Shown here one piece after another: positions 29,643-41,876 of a DNA stretch of 64,000 bases; position 1 is the stretch's first letter, and each line of letters opens with the position of its first letter. The notes beneath the pieces were generated by a model. It was not told where the DNA came from. It was given only the letters and a program-made list of their open reading frames with translations, and made no database searches. Origin of the DNA: Gordius sp. MW1 (taxonomy: Eukaryota > Nematomorpha > Gordioida > Gordea > Gordiidae). The stretch covers positions 13,336,501 through 13,400,500 of the forward strand of contig OZ038528.1 of NCBI GenBank assembly GCA_964036665.1, written 5' to 3'. The translations under genes and the position numbers were made by a program.

Positions 29643-32025
29643 TAAGCGCGATAGAACAATGATGTGTAAAAAACATATGGAATGCTATTACATATGAAAC
29701 ATTGAACAAAGGGTTTTTATAAAATACGAACCAAAGTTTTCAAACAACATTAAAATACAATGTTAAGATATCCATATTAAAATACAATAATCAAGTTTAA
29801 AACATATCTCCTCCCTTTCTTTTTGGCTTTTAATTATTTCCTCGACAAGTTTGGAAGGTGTGGTGTTCAACCTAACCCCCCCCCCCCACACATACTTACA
29901 CTTATACCCTACGATTTTTATAGTTATCCAACTTAATTATGGCGAATTTATTTTATGACTGATGAGTCATCATTGTTACCACGATATGGTACCACTTCGC
30001 TTTTTAACACCTATCTCGAGCGAGCGAATTTAATTACTTCGCGTTAGTTAGTGTTATTGCACAATCATCATTATTCATTAATTTTAATTCATTCATTCTC
30101 ATTTTCTTATATTTGTATTTCGTGTAGTTGAATAAAGAATACACTTTTGGAAGACTAATTAATCTTAGAAAGATAATTGTCCTCCCTTTTTGGGGGAGGA
30201 CCGAAATTCTAATAATTCATTAACTTATGAGATTCCTAAGTGGAGCCATCCTTAGAAAATATTATTCTCCATTTAAATAAATAATTTAGTTGTCTGAGCC
30301 AAGATAAGGCTCAGACTTATAAGAAGGAGTGCGAACGAGTCGTTTAAGGCGGCTACTAAGATCTGGACTTTCTTCCGTTAAGCTTTCATTCGCACAAAGT
30401 TCTGGGAAGCTGTCTTTACTAGCGTAGGAGGTAATTCAATTCTGTCGTCGGCCCTTCTATTCCTAAGCTGATCGGCATAACTCCTCCGCATTCTACCTTC
30501 AAATTCGACCTGGTATGACACCGGACTCGTACTTGAGACTATAGCTCCCTTTGAGTTATTGCCGCCCAAAATCCAGCTAACCAAGCTATTAGAACCGACT
30601 CGGGAAGGTGATCCTCCTCGATGTTCATTGTGCTGCTGTTGTTGGTGAGTATGATTCGAAGAGCAGTAGTTTGGGGCTTCTTGAAACCCCATTCTAAATT
30701 TTCCACCTCCCCCGCTGCTGTCATTAAAACGCTTTACAGACTCTCTTCCCGGGGCCGGTGAACCCTTTCGAGAATTGACTTTAAGTTGACTTGGTATAGG
30801 ATAAATGGCTTGAGACCCTACCGAGTTCCTGCTTCGACTATGTTGTAGGGAAGAAGAACCAAGCACCTTTTGAGTCTGATAATAACCACTGCCGCCACTA
30901 CGATGGAAGGGGAAGCGAGGTTCAGGAGCTAAAGGGGATTTGAGGTCTAATCCTCTGTCTCCTCCCTTTATAAAGTCGTACAGGAGGGCTAAAGGGGCTT
31001 TGAGTAATTTTTTGGCTCCTATTAGCATCCATACAAGAGGCCGGTCCTCCTCTTGCTCTTCTGGAGTCCTTTTTAGGTTGTCTTCCAACTTCATTTAGTT
31101 GTGTAGCCCCAGCGGGAAATGATTGGCGATATCCTCCGCTACCTGAAAATCGCGTGGGCAAATGCCTAGGTGGAGAGCTACGATTCAAACCTCCCCTGCC
31201 GCTCCTATAAGATGTGGAGGGAGGTTGAGGGCCGAGCAGGGACGATGAATCTTGTTGGTGCAATAGATGCCTTTGTCGCGTTCGCCCTTGCTCCATCAAG
31301 CCTCCGGAACGTCTCGCTCCAAATTTTGAGATAAATGAATGTTCGTCCAATAAATTTATCTCATTCCATCCTTCTCGTCGCAGTTTGGATAGTTGGTCCT
31401 TATTTCCAATTCTAATCGAGGAATTCCTGCCCCAAAAATGAGTTGATCCCTTATCCGAGATTCAACATCTGCCTTGAAATTACAGGACTGCACAATAGTA
31501 CTTAATTTTCTATAAAAATCCATAATCGACTCACCATGTGTTCGTTTTGATCTCATGAGATCCATCCTGGCTGAAAAAGCTGTAACCTTTTTCTTAAAAA
31601 TTTTCGTATGGCACAAAGAATCTCTTGCCATCCGCGTCCTTGAATAATTTAGGACATAGGAATTGGGATAATTTTTCTAAATTTGCCAACCCAAAATAAG
31701 CTCTAATCAGCTTTTTCTTTGCCGAATTCGAAGATATCTGCAATATCGAGTTTTGCGTCAATGTGATCTATATATAACTCGATATCGTCTTGCGTTGGAT
31801 CGAAACTGGCTAATATAATTCTCCCCAGTTTTTCATTCTCCGAATTCGCAACCATACTCTAATTACTCGCAGCGCCAAATAAGCGCGATAGAACAATGAC
31901 GTGTAAAACATATGGAATGCTATTATATATGAAACATCAAACAAAGGGTTTTTATAAAATACGAACCGAAGTTTTCAAACAACATTAAAATACAATATTA
32001 AGATATCCATATTAAAATACAATGT
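29643..32025 (-). mobile_element. Gag-only LTR retrotransposon (TR-GAG-like)
   Basis: A direct repeat of about 145 bp (29643-29788 and 31886-32025), with the shared end CTATCGCGCTTA on the minus strand, brackets a gag region. Just inside the 5' repeat is TTTGGCGCTGCGAG, a plausible primer-binding region. After gag a purine tract AAAAAGGGAGGA (about 30183-30194, minus) resembles a polypurine tract. No protease, reverse transcriptase or integrase fits in the 2.4 kb. The polypurine tract suggests the true 3' LTR runs from about 30180 to 29643, so the 5' repeat may be a truncated LTR. Confidence 0.65.
30378..31855 (-). pseudogene. Ty3/Gypsy-like Gag, frameshifted
   Basis: Start ATG at 31855. The first frame encodes LASFDPTQDDIELYIDHID. 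After a shift, 31631-31356 has RSKRTHGESIMDFYRKLSTI and DVESRIRDQLIFGAG, the capsid block typical of Gypsy Gag. 31350-30922 and 31094-30378 are Ser/Arg/Gly-rich tails without a clear zinc knuckle. At least three frame breaks. In intact elements Gag forms the particle that packages the RNA. Confidence 0.7.
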
Positions 32026-32362
32026 TCAAATATATAACATATAGTTTTACCGATACTATCATTTTTCAATTATTAAATTTTTTTTGGCAATATACCCGTT
32101 CCATTTTGGGCTTTACAAACTTCCTAGAGGCCATATATTTTATATAGATAGTTTATAACTTAACTATATGCATTTTTCATTATAAATGTAATCCATTTTA
32201 TTTGGGGTAATTTCGCTAAGATACTTGCGGCGAAGCAAAATTACCCGCAAGCTATTGCTTTAATGGAAACACGTGGCCGGGGACGGGCAATAATATAACA
32301 GAGCGGGCTCGGGCAGTGCAGAATAAATACGGCCAGCTGAGCCCGTTTTAAGATTTTATGGA
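32026..32362. other. Spacer with GC-rich hAT debris
   Basis: 32270-32345 holds GGCCGGGGACGGGCAATA and GCGGGCTCGGGCAG, a fragment of the GGGCC hAT families. Otherwise AT-rich. Confidence 0.4.
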
Positions 32363-35300
32363 TTTTTAATTGCTATGCAAATTATGGGCTCGTTTTTTGT
32401 TGTTCGTCCGTCCGTTGTCCGTCCGTTACCCTCCAAGTTATTGGCGCCAGCTTTAAGACCGGGAGGTCTAGAGTTCAAGCCAAGGAGAGGACAATTTTTT
32501 TTATTTTTTTTAAATTAAATTAATATTTTGTTCTTGTTAATAACATTGATACTATGAATTTTTGACCGTCCGCTGGCTACTGACCAATGAAAAAAAATGA
32601 CCATTGGCCAAATAAATCGAAATTTTATTTTTTCGTCTTTAAATTGGGTATATTAGGTTAACATTGATAAATACCCTATGCCCTTTCCTACAAGGGCCTA
32701 CGCCTCTACTAATATGGGTCCCTATGCCCCTACAAAAGCCTATGCCTTTACTAATGTGGGTCCCTGTGCCCCTACAAAAGCCTATGCCTTTACTAATGTG
32801 GGTTCGAATCCCGGAGAGGGCAAAATTTCTATATTTTTTAAATTAAATTAATATATTGTTCTTGTGAATACCATTGATAATATGACTTTTGGACAGTGAT
32901 CTGGCTACTGACCAATGAAAAAATGACCATTGGCCAAAGTATAAATAGAAATTTTTTTTCGTTTTTGAATTCGTTAACATTATTAATTACCCTGTGCCCT
33001 CCCATGCCTATGCCCCTACTGATATGGGTCCCTGTGCCCCTACAAAAGCCTATGCCTCTACTAATGTGGGTTCGAATCCCGGAGAGGGCAAAATTTTTAT
33101 TTTTTTTTAAAATTAAATTAATATATTGTTCTTGTTAATACCATTAAGTATATGACTTTTTGACCGCTGGCTACTGACCAATGAAAAAATCACCATTGGC
33201 CAAAGTGTGAATCAAAAATTTTTTTTTCGTTTTTTTTGAAATTAATATATTGTTTTTGTTAATACCATTGATAATGTGACTTTTTGGCCGTCCGTTGGCT
33301 GCTGACCAATGGAAAAAATCACCATTGGCCAAAGTGTGAATCAAAAATTTTTTTTTCGTTTTTTTTGACTCGTATGTATTTATTTATAGACCGTCTATTG
33401 TTACTAAGACTAACCAATGGAAAAAAGTGACCATTGGCCTAAATGTGAATCGAATTTTTTTTTTTTTGACTCTTATGAATTTATAACCACTTTTACCGTA
33501 TCCTAGCTGCTGACCAATGAAAAAATGACCTTTGTCACCAAGAAAAACGTAGGTATTGATTTTCTTTAATGGATATAACTGATAAATAAATTATAAATTA
33601 AAAAATAAACATTTTGATTGACACCGTTAGAAATAATCTGACAAATGTCTAATTTTTTGAATATATTAAGATAAAATAACACTTTATTAAAAACTAGCAT
33701 TTAAAATTCCCTAGATTAAGTTAGAAATAGTAAGAAAACATTTATGATTATATCGATTTTTAAATTTTGTAGTAAGTTATATTTTACCAAAAATATACCT
33801 ATAGTACAAATTAGTCTCTAATTAAAATTGCCTATAGATGACGCTAATTAGAGATAACTTTTAATTTAATCGCGGCACTCCTTCTCCCAAAAAAAATTAG
33901 TTATGAATAATTCAATTGGTTAACATCGATAATTACCCTATGCCCTCCCCTACAAGGTACGCGTGTCGTGACCTTGATAATTTATAAAACAAACAACTAA
34001 TCATAAAGCTTGACCCTCCACTCCCTCTATCCCCTTTTAGGATATAGGCGCAGTAAAGTACCTAAAATTAATCGATATTATTAATTTTTGCACTAGGGTT
34101 ATTCACATTAATCGATATTATTAATTTTTGCACTATGGTTATTCACGAAAAGAGTAAGTCACTGTTTCTCACATTAATATCACGAAGTAATCTAAGAAGT
34201 CGCCATGTCATGTCATAAGTGGAAATTCTTGAAATTAAGGTAAAATTGATATTTTAATCTTTTTTTTAAAATAAATTGTTGGATAAATAGATGAGTTATA
34301 TGAAAAGATCAGATAAATAAACATACCCTTATTATGCAAAATTATTCACTCTTTAACTTTTTAATAATCAGAGTTTAATTTTACATTTGATTTTTGATTC
34401 ATAATTTGTTTCCAATAATAAAAAATATTTTTAAATGAAATTAAAATAATTAAAAAACAAGCATTAATTATAACAGTAATGAATCATTTGAAAATAGTTG
34501 CAAGTTTTTTAATGAATCTTGAACAAGTGCTTTTAATTAATATATTAGGCATTAACATATTATTATTTATGTAATAAAGTTCCTATATAGGTATTTTACA
34601 TTCAAATTTAATAACTTATATGTTTTAATGCAAACTTTTTAGGCATATTTATGTAATAATTATATAGTTTTTAAATTTGTTTAGTAAAAATACTTTATTC
34701 CAAATCCAATGGCTGGCTACGCCCTTATTTTTGTTAATAACTATTTTTCCCTTCCCCTTCATTTACGCCACTGGGTTAAAATGTAATTAAAGTTCTCATT
34801 TACGTAAATTTTTCTGTGCATTTTGATATCTAATCATGTCTAACATAAAAAAGTGCTATATATTTTATTTTTTGTCTGAATGGTATATAAATATAAAAAG
34901 AAACAAAATTTTATCAAGTGGTCCCAAATAAATAAACATTAAATAATGGTTTGCCGAGTTTATACTTTATATTGAATATTATAGTAGCTTAGGAATTAAT
35001 AGACTACAAAATCAAATTAATAAACCTGTCAAAACCGTTTAATTGCAAAGCCTTTAGCCTGAATAATTCGCGATTAACCGATATTTCCTGATTTTATCAA
35101 TGAAGAAAAAATATTAAATATAATAAAGACATAAACTTTGCTATAAAACGATATTTTATATAATTGTATGGTTGATTTAAGGACTCGAAAATGTTTGTGA
35201 ATATCCGATACTGTAATATTAAGCGATTTGTCAATAAACGATGTTTTTGTTAATATTATTGTTAGAATAAAACAAAATGGTGGTTAACTTCGCGATTAAA

Positions 35301-36154
35301 AGATTTTCGCGATAATCCGATTTGCGATTAAGAAGTTTCGACTGTAATGTATGTTTATAAAGTAACTGAATTAAAACTTTTTTGATAATTTAAAACAAAT
35401 TAATATGATATTAAATATGTGTAGGTTTTTTTCAATATTGACTGTTTTATAGCCTTATATTATCTTTTTTAAGATATTTAAAATTATATTTAACACTCCG
35501 TTGGTTAGGTGGGGTCATGAGGACCCCAAGCGGTTTATTAATGTTGTACAGATTAAGATAATGATTGTTATACAATTTTTTCCGTAGTTTAAAATTCGGC
35601 AAAGTTTAGCTTGTTATTATCAACTAGTTTTTAAGATACAGCGTGATTTAGATGTCACCTTTATATTTAATTTTCTTATAATTTCCTCTTCTTTAGGGTA
35701 TTTTCGCTTTTCTCATATTAACAACCTTTGACACCCATTAGTTAAAAGAACCAAAGTATGACCTTTTCAACTAAAAAAGAATTAGTAATGAATAATTCAA
35801 TTGGTTAACATCGATAATTACTCTATGCCCTCCCCTACAAAGGCCTATACCTCTACTTATATGGTTCCCTGTGCCCCTACAAAGGCTTATGCCTCTACTG
35901 ATGTGGGTTCGAATGAGAGGGCAATTTTTTTTTAATTAAATGGAAAATTTGTATAAATAATTAATTAATCATTAGGCATTTAATACCCCCTATAGGCATT
36001 CTCGCCCCTTCCCACCTTTCTCACCCATAAATTGCATAGCAAATATGATACATTTATACGGAGTTTAGATGAGTCGTCGCCCCTTCCCTTCCCCTCCTCC
36101 CCTTCCCCTTCCCTTCTCCCCCTTCCCACGAGGGCCAAAGGCCCGAGTTTTTTG
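32363..36154 (+). mobile_element. Helentron-like (HINE-type) composite element, copy 1
   Basis: The left end TTTTTAATTGCTATGCAA...ATGGGCTCG has an inverted match near the right end (CCCATAAATTGCATAGCAAA, 36026-36045). The right end closes with a hairpin GGGCC-AAA-GGCCC followed by GAGTTTTTT (36132-36153). The interior holds tandem blocks with CCAATGG/CCATTGG pairs and a GGTTCGAATCC B-box. A 5' end paired with an inverted 3' subterminal repeat, internal tandem repeats and a terminal hairpin is the published architecture of Helentron-derived non-autonomous elements such as DINE-1. No ORF. The middle (33550-35780) is featureless apart from a 39-bp doublet near 34069-34147 and MITE debris at 34700-34775, so continuity is inferred. 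Confidence 0.5.
32581..33545 (+). repeat. Array of CCAATGG...CCATTGG stem-loop units
   Basis: TGACCAATGAAAAAATGACC-type units ending in ATTGGCC start at about 32581, 32909, 33175, 33303, 33411 and 33511. Each can fold as CCAATG/CATTGG with an A-rich loop. Between the first units lie copies of a 49-bp block (CCCTACAAAAGCCTATGCC) and the motif GTGGGTTCGAATCCCGGAG (about 32797 and 33067). Long Pro/Leu-rich frames here are repeat artefacts. Confidence 0.8.
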
Positions 36155-36315
36155 TATATTATGAAGTATAAACATAGGTGTATGAATATGGTGTTTTATA
36201 TTAATCTACGATTATTTAGTCTTTATTAAAATGAAAATAAAATTATATTTTTTGTTAGTTTATTCCTTTGTCAATATTTCAATTGGCATTTTAAATTGAT
36301 AAGTACAAACTAGAG

Positions 36316-37079
36316 CAGGGGTAGGCAACGCGGCGCCCGCGGGCGCCATGGCGCCCCCGATCGATTTTTAATGCGCCCTCGCTGGACAATGTAAATGTAT
36401 GATATGAGCGTATCTAATAACACGCACGTATTTTTTGTTAGTGTGTGATCGTATTTCAAATAGACCACGCGTAGACCGTGCATTTAAAACTACCAAGTAA
36501 TCCGAAATTTTCTTTCAAAACCCTTCATGGATAAATGTAAAAGAAAAAGAACATATTATTCTAACGATGAATGGGAACATCTATATTATTTCGTTGATTA
36601 CAAAGGGAAGTGTATTTGTTTGTTGTGTAATAATAGTGTTGCGATTCCCAAGAAAAGTAATATTGAACGACATTTTAAGACCGTTCATACAAATTTTGAT
36701 AGTGACTATCCAATGAACTCTGAAATTAGAAGACAAAAAATTATTTCTTTAAAATCTTCAAGAACTAACCAGCAAAGCTTTTTTACTAAACCACTGCAAC
36801 AACATAAAGCAGCAACGATCGCGTCATATAAAATATCGCATTTGCTAGCTAAGAATAAAAAACCATTTACAGATAGATTATAAGAATTTAGCTGAAAATA
36901 TGGACACCCAAGTTTTACACTGAATTATATGTATCATTATGTATGACAGCAACTAAAGTTATAAAAAATCTGTTTTTTGATGCCTATTTATACCTGTTGA
37001 TTATCTGTAAAATATGCGCCCTCGGTGATTTTCAAATTTAATATTGCGCCCTTAAGGACAAACAGGTTGCCGACCCCTA
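36316..37079 (+). mobile_element. hAT element with CAGGGGTAGGCAAC ends
   Basis: The left end CAGGGGTAGGCAACGCGGCG and right end GTTGCCGACCCCTA are inverted. Flanks AACTAGAG (36308-36315) and CACTAGAG (37080-37087) match at 7 of 8 bases. It carries only the N-terminal part of a transposase (see 36527-36883). The ends belong to the widespread animal hAT group with CAGGGGTCGGCAACC-like termini. Confidence 0.85.
36527..36883 (+). pseudogene. hAT transposase N-terminus with BED-type zinc finger
   Basis: 118 residues, MDKCKRKRTYYSNDEWE then KCICLLCNN and NIERHFKTVHTNFDSDYP, i.e. C-x2-C...H-x4-H like BED fingers of FAM200/ZBED5-type hAT transposases. The frame ends before any catalytic domain, so this is a truncated, probably non-functional copy. 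The finger would bind element ends. It is intact over its length and could in principle be expressed as a small DNA-binding protein, but nothing shows that it is. Confidence 0.8.
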
Positions 37080-37209
37080 CACTAGAGACTATAATAGACT
37101 TGGTTCACTCCAGTCATACCCTCTAAAAAGCTTTACTTTTGTTTTATTGGTATATAATTAGCTAAAATTGTTAATAAAGTTTTAGATTGTCTCAGGTCTT
37201 ATTTAATTA

Positions 37210-37690
37210 TTTAAATCATAAAAATAACAAATTTGAATATAAATTTCTAATTTCCTGGCTTGGAGTATCCTGTAAAGGGCTGCAAAGGATGCAAGCTCCT
37301 AATATAATTTTCTCAGCTTTTTCAGGTCTAGTCCTAATGGGTTTATTAAATATATCAAATTTGGCATTTAGTATGCCAAAATTCAACACAATTTTTTGCC
37401 ATAGATAATCTTTTATTGAATACAATTTTCCCATCATCCAATGTTCTCGAAGAATATGGTTTTAGCAAAAAGTTCGATAATTGAAATGCTTCATGTGCAA
37501 TAAATACAAACGGGCCTTTATTATGGGAACCAGGAAAATAACGAGCTGAAAGTAAAAATGTATCATCTCCTTGAATTTTTTTATTATAACGAACTTTGCT
37601 TATAAGCACAACCATCACTTTGGCGTCCCAATGCACCAATATTAGCATAAATGAATTTATATTTTGCATCCGTAATTACCATGATAGTTA
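37210..37690 (-). pseudogene. PIF/Harbinger transposase C-terminal remnant
   Basis: On the minus strand 37669-37355 contains FIAHEAFQLSNFLLKPYSSR, IVFNKRLSMAKNCVEFW and AKCQI-like sequence, matching the last catalytic-domain block of DDE_Tnp_4 nucleases (usually ...FNxRLSxARxxVE). The overlapping frame 37437-37216 continues with AEKIILGACILCSPLQD. One frameshift between them. Upstream parts are lost or cut by the hAT insertion at 38112. Confidence 0.7.
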
Positions 37691-38111
37691 TAATATCTAC
37701 TTCCTTCCCTAGCTGGTTTCCTTATTCTTATGTGCTTACTGCAGTAGCTCGCCTTTCCCACACTTGCCATCTCCTTGATTTCCCACACTCTCACTCATTA
37801 ATTATCTCATTGTTCCTTTCCCTCTTAGTTTTTAGACGTTAGGATAACATCATCCATCATTTTAGTTTTGTACTTTGAAATAAGTTGACCTTCATTATTT
37901 TTAACAAATACACTTATTATTCCCACGCTATTTCCTATTTATTGACAATTTATGGCATATATTGCATTCTTGATTTTGTAGCATTTATAATTATTCCTTG
38001 TGATCGAAGCTATAAAATATGGCGCGGTCGAATTCTAATATACAATTCCATCAATATAGTCCTGCATAAAGCTTTGATCTATATTTATCCCAATTTAATC
38101 AGTATCACAAC

Positions 38112-39383
38112 CAGAGGTCAGATTTGTTTAAATTTTTTTGCCCGAACCCGGCCCGGTTTGATTTTATGATTAAATTGCCCGCCCGGCCCGCCCGAACCAT
38201 TCTCAGTGTCCGCCCGGCCAGGCCCGAAGCGCAAGAACTCCCCGAAATGCCCGCCCGGCCCGGCCCGAAGCGCAAGAGCTGCCCGAAATGCCCGCACGGC
38301 CCGGCCCGAAGCGCAAGTAAAAGTATTACACTTTTTAATATTAAACATGTTAAAAAATAAAAAAAATGCAGGATATCACACAAATGAACACTTTGAATTG
38401 AAATACCACGAGACTTACTTGAAATTGAATGGAATAAATACTGTAAAGTAAATGTGAAAAAGAAAATAATAGCGAAGCGATTAAATTTAGTAGAATGAAA
38501 ATGAATATGAAAACGTTTTTAAGAGAGTTGGATGTTTGTCTAGACTGCACGTGCACGCACATGCACAGTACATGCGTTCGTTAGTTAGCAATAAAAAAAG
38601 GAAAGGACGTAAAAGTAATAGTAATAGTAAAGTAAATATTCAACAAATTCATTAAAAATGCGATACTCTCAACAAGGGTTAAATAAAGGGTACAGACAGA
38701 GATCAGAAGAATCCCCGGCCCTTAATAAAGCACACTAAAAAAATAGAATTTTAATTAGCATTTCGAATCAATCAAATTGTGTTGTGTTGAGCCCACGGTC
38801 CGGGAGGGATAAAAAATATGCATCTTTCATATTATTACAAGTGTGGTTTGGTTAACACTTCAGAGGTAAAATGTTAACACGGATGGTATTTGGGGTATTA
38901 ATTACCCCAAACTAATAGCTATAACTTAGATATTTTATAATTTAAACTTGTCAAAATTTGTTAATATATTAATTTGTCTATTTGATCAAGTGGTTTTAAT
39001 TTTATGCCTATAATTATAGAAAACAAATTTATTTTGCACAGCATTTTTAAACGGCTTGGGGTCATTACCATTATAACCCCACCCGACCTCTGAAGTGTTA
39101 AAGGTGAAGCTGTGTAAGGCAATTCAATCTAGCTAGAAATTTTCAAAAATAATCCATTTTATATAAAAAGTCACACCCTACCCTAGCCCTACAATAATTT
39201 ATTTATGCCCGAATTGCCCGAATCTTATCAAAGCGTGCCCGCCCGGGCCGCCCGAAAAGTAAAACGTGCCCGCCCGGGCCCGCCCGAAAGGTAAAATTTA
39301 AGACAGTTGACCGGCCCGGCCCGGCCCGTGGGCCGGGCCGGGCCGGGTCGGGCAGCGGGCCGGGCCGGGCAATCTGGTCTCTG
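38112..39383. mobile_element. GC-rich hAT element (CAGAGGTCAGA family), non-autonomous
   Basis: The left end CAGAGGTCAGATTTG and right end ATCTGGTCTCTG are flanked by a perfect 8-bp duplication ATCACAAC (38104-38111 and 39384-39391). Terminal regions are repeated CCCGGCCCG/GGGCCGGGC; the AT-rich interior has no transposase. It contains a nested piggyBac-type MITE at 38866-39097. Confidence 0.93.
38866..39097. mobile_element. piggyBac-type MITE
   Basis: 12-bp inverted ends CACTTCAGAGGT / ACCTCTGAAGTG are flanked on both sides by TTAA (38862-38865, 39098-39101), the target duplication diagnostic of piggyBac. 232 bp, no ORF, inserted into the hAT element above. Confidence 0.85.
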
Positions 39384-39399
39384 ATCACAACGTTATCGT

Positions 39400-41850
39400 T
39401 TTGATAAAAAATCCGTATTTCTTACCGTGATAGGAGCCCAAAATTGTGAATTGCTAACAAATCTTATTGCCCCCCAGGACCCAGCGAACCTTCCTTTTGA
39501 AGAATTATGTTTAGCCTTAATAAACTTCTATTCCCCTAAATTAAACGCAATCGTGCAGCGCTACAAGTTCAATAAGCTGTCCCAAATGGAAGATGAAACG
39601 ATCGATGCATTTGCGGCAAGGTTAAAGGGTGTGGCAATCCATTGTGATTTTTAATCCAACCTTGAAAGCAGCCTCCGTGATAGGTTTGTAGCTGGGCTAC
39701 AGAAAACGAAGATCGTAAAACGCCTGTCGAAAATTTATCATGGCAAGTTGCGTTGGACACCTCGGCTATGAAAAGGGCAGAAGTGCAATCACAATTTTTG
39801 ACTCGTTCTGAAACAATACATTTGGGGAAACCCAGGACTTAAATCATTGTTATTCATGCGGGGAAACCTTAATCGAGCCACGTGTAAATTTCGCACGGCA
39901 GTTTGTTTTAAATGTCTGAAAATGGACACATGGGTAAAATATGAAAGGGCGAATGTAGTGGCACGCTTCATCAAGATAATTATTCCGAGGGGTATTCGTC
40001 ACCCACGTACATGTTAAAGATAAGACCTGGATGTTATTTTTGAAACAGATACAGGATCCTCGGTTACAATGGTGAATGGGGAAAATGTCGTAGTACGGAA
40101 CGTCTCGCCACTTGAAACCATCTTAAAGGGTTACAATGGTACAAACAAACCGACAAGAGGGAAAACTGAAGTGACCGTATTTGAAAATGGCAAATCTTTT
40201 CGATTACCGCTGATTGTATCAAAAGGACATGGCCACAACATTTTAGGACGCGATTGGTTGCGCCATTTTCCTCAAACCCTAAACCATTGGCAAATAAATG
40301 GATTAAAGATGATACAACTTCATCTTCAATTAATATGGTTAACTGTTCAAATATTTTGAATGATATTACTTAAAAATATTCTTCGTCATTTGATAATAAA
40401 TCCACTGGAGTTATTAATTTTTATACAACGCTTAAACTTAAACCCGAATCCTCTAATAAATTTTTTCTTTTCAGACAAATCCTTTATTTTATTTTAAAAA
40501 AAGTGGACAAGGAGTTAGACCGACTAGTTGATGAAGGAATTTTCAAATCTGTAAAATATGCCGATTTTGCAGCGCCTATTGTTACTGTTCAAAAAATGGG
40601 GGCTTAAGAATTTGTGGCGATTTCAGAAATTTGAATAATAATTTAGCTGTAGAAAAATACCCACTTCCCCGCATCCAAGATTTGTTTTCAAAAGTAGATT
40701 TTTCCATATTAGACCTTAAAGAAGCCTATTATCAAATTAAAATTAACGAAAATCACAAAATAATTTTACAATTAATACCCACCGTGGCCTTTTTAAATAT
40801 ACTCAACTTTCATTCGGAATTGCTTCTGCCCCAGCCATATTTCAGCGCTTCATAGACTCATTATTTAGGAACATTAATGGTGTTGTATGTTATCTCGACG
40901 ATATTATCGTGGTTGGGAAATCAATTGAGGACCCCAATAAAAACCTTGATACAGTGTTCAAAATATTGGATAAGGTTAAGTTAACATAAAATTAATACTA
41001 GAAAAATGTAATTCTTTACAAAAATGAATTGATCGGACATATGATAAACGAGGAGGAAATTGACACAACTGACAAAAACACTAAGGCAGTTATAAATGCT
41101 CCTGATCCTACGACAATTAATTAAAAATTGTTATTAAAAAAATAAAATTATTAAAGAATTACAATCTTTTTAGGAATGGCTTCCTATTATGCTAAGTCTA
41201 ACCAAAATTTTTAGCCTCTAACCCAACCCTTATATAAATTATTAAGGAAATCTGTGAAATGGAGTTGGACACAAGAGTGAAGATGTCGTTAGAAAAATAA
41301 AGAAAAAAATATTAATGCTCCTGTTTTAGTTCATTTTAATCCGCAATTACCTTTGCTACTCTCCACCGATGCTTCAGCGGAAGGTATCGGCGCCGTTTTA
41401 TCACATGAAATCAAGAGGTACGAGCATCCCATTTCTTTTGCCTCGCGCACATTTAACGCAGCTAAGTCAAATTACAGCCAAATTGAAAAAAAAGCGTTAG
41501 CCATTGTATTTGCATTTCAAAAATTTAGAGAATACATATACGGTCAACCATTCACGCTTAACAGACCACAAATCATTATTATCAATATTTAATCAAACCA
41601 CAAACGTACCACACATGGGCGTACGCAGGTTTTGAATTAGGGGGGGGCAAAACGTTCAAAAGTTCATTTAGAGGGGGGCAAAACATAATTTTTTTTAATT
41701 TTTCAATGTTTTTGCATTGAAAAATTTTTTTTTCATAAATTAGGGGGGGGCAGCCGCCCCCCCCTGCCCCCCCCTGCGTACGCCCATGGTACCACAAGTG
41801 TCGGCGCGACTTCAAAGATGGGTTTTATTTACAACATTTTCATTCATAAT
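39400..41850 (+). mobile_element. Ty3/Gypsy retrotransposon remnant (gag-pol without integrase)
   Basis: In order: Gag end (39427-39720, NFYSPKLNAIVQRYKFNKL); protease with the DTGS active site (about 40047-40058) and HNILGRDWLRHF; reverse transcriptase with RLVDEGIFKSVKYADFAAPI (about 40516-40575), LDLKEAYYQIKINE and the catalytic YLDDIIVVG (about 40892-40918); RNase H with LLSTDASAEGIGAVLSHE (41353 on). Frameshifts and stops are frequent, no integrase follows and no LTR pair was found. A MITE (41614-41788) splits the RNase H region. Confidence 0.85.
41614..41788. mobile_element. CATGGGCGTA MITE inserted in the Gypsy remnant
   Basis: TIRs CATGGGCGTACGCAGG / CCTGCGTACGCCCATG. A perfect 8-bp duplication GTACCACA flanks it (41606-41613 and 41789-41796). 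It interrupts the Gypsy RNase H reading frame, so it is younger than that element. G- and C-runs fill the interior. Confidence 0.93.
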
Positions 41851-41876
41851 CATCCCTTGTGATCGAAGCTATAAAA

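Noticed and set aside
32797-33090. tRNA genes at GGTTCGAATCC boxes
   Set aside because: The B-box is perfect but no A-box at tRNA spacing and no acceptor stem; part of a repeated block.
32664-33138. Frames rich in PLLIWVP
   Set aside because: They translate the 49-bp tandem repeat; no start context or conserved domain.
32581-33545. CRISPR-like spacing of CCAATGG repeats
   Set aside because: Units diverge, spacing is 100-330 bp, the spacers are themselves repeated and the genome is animal.
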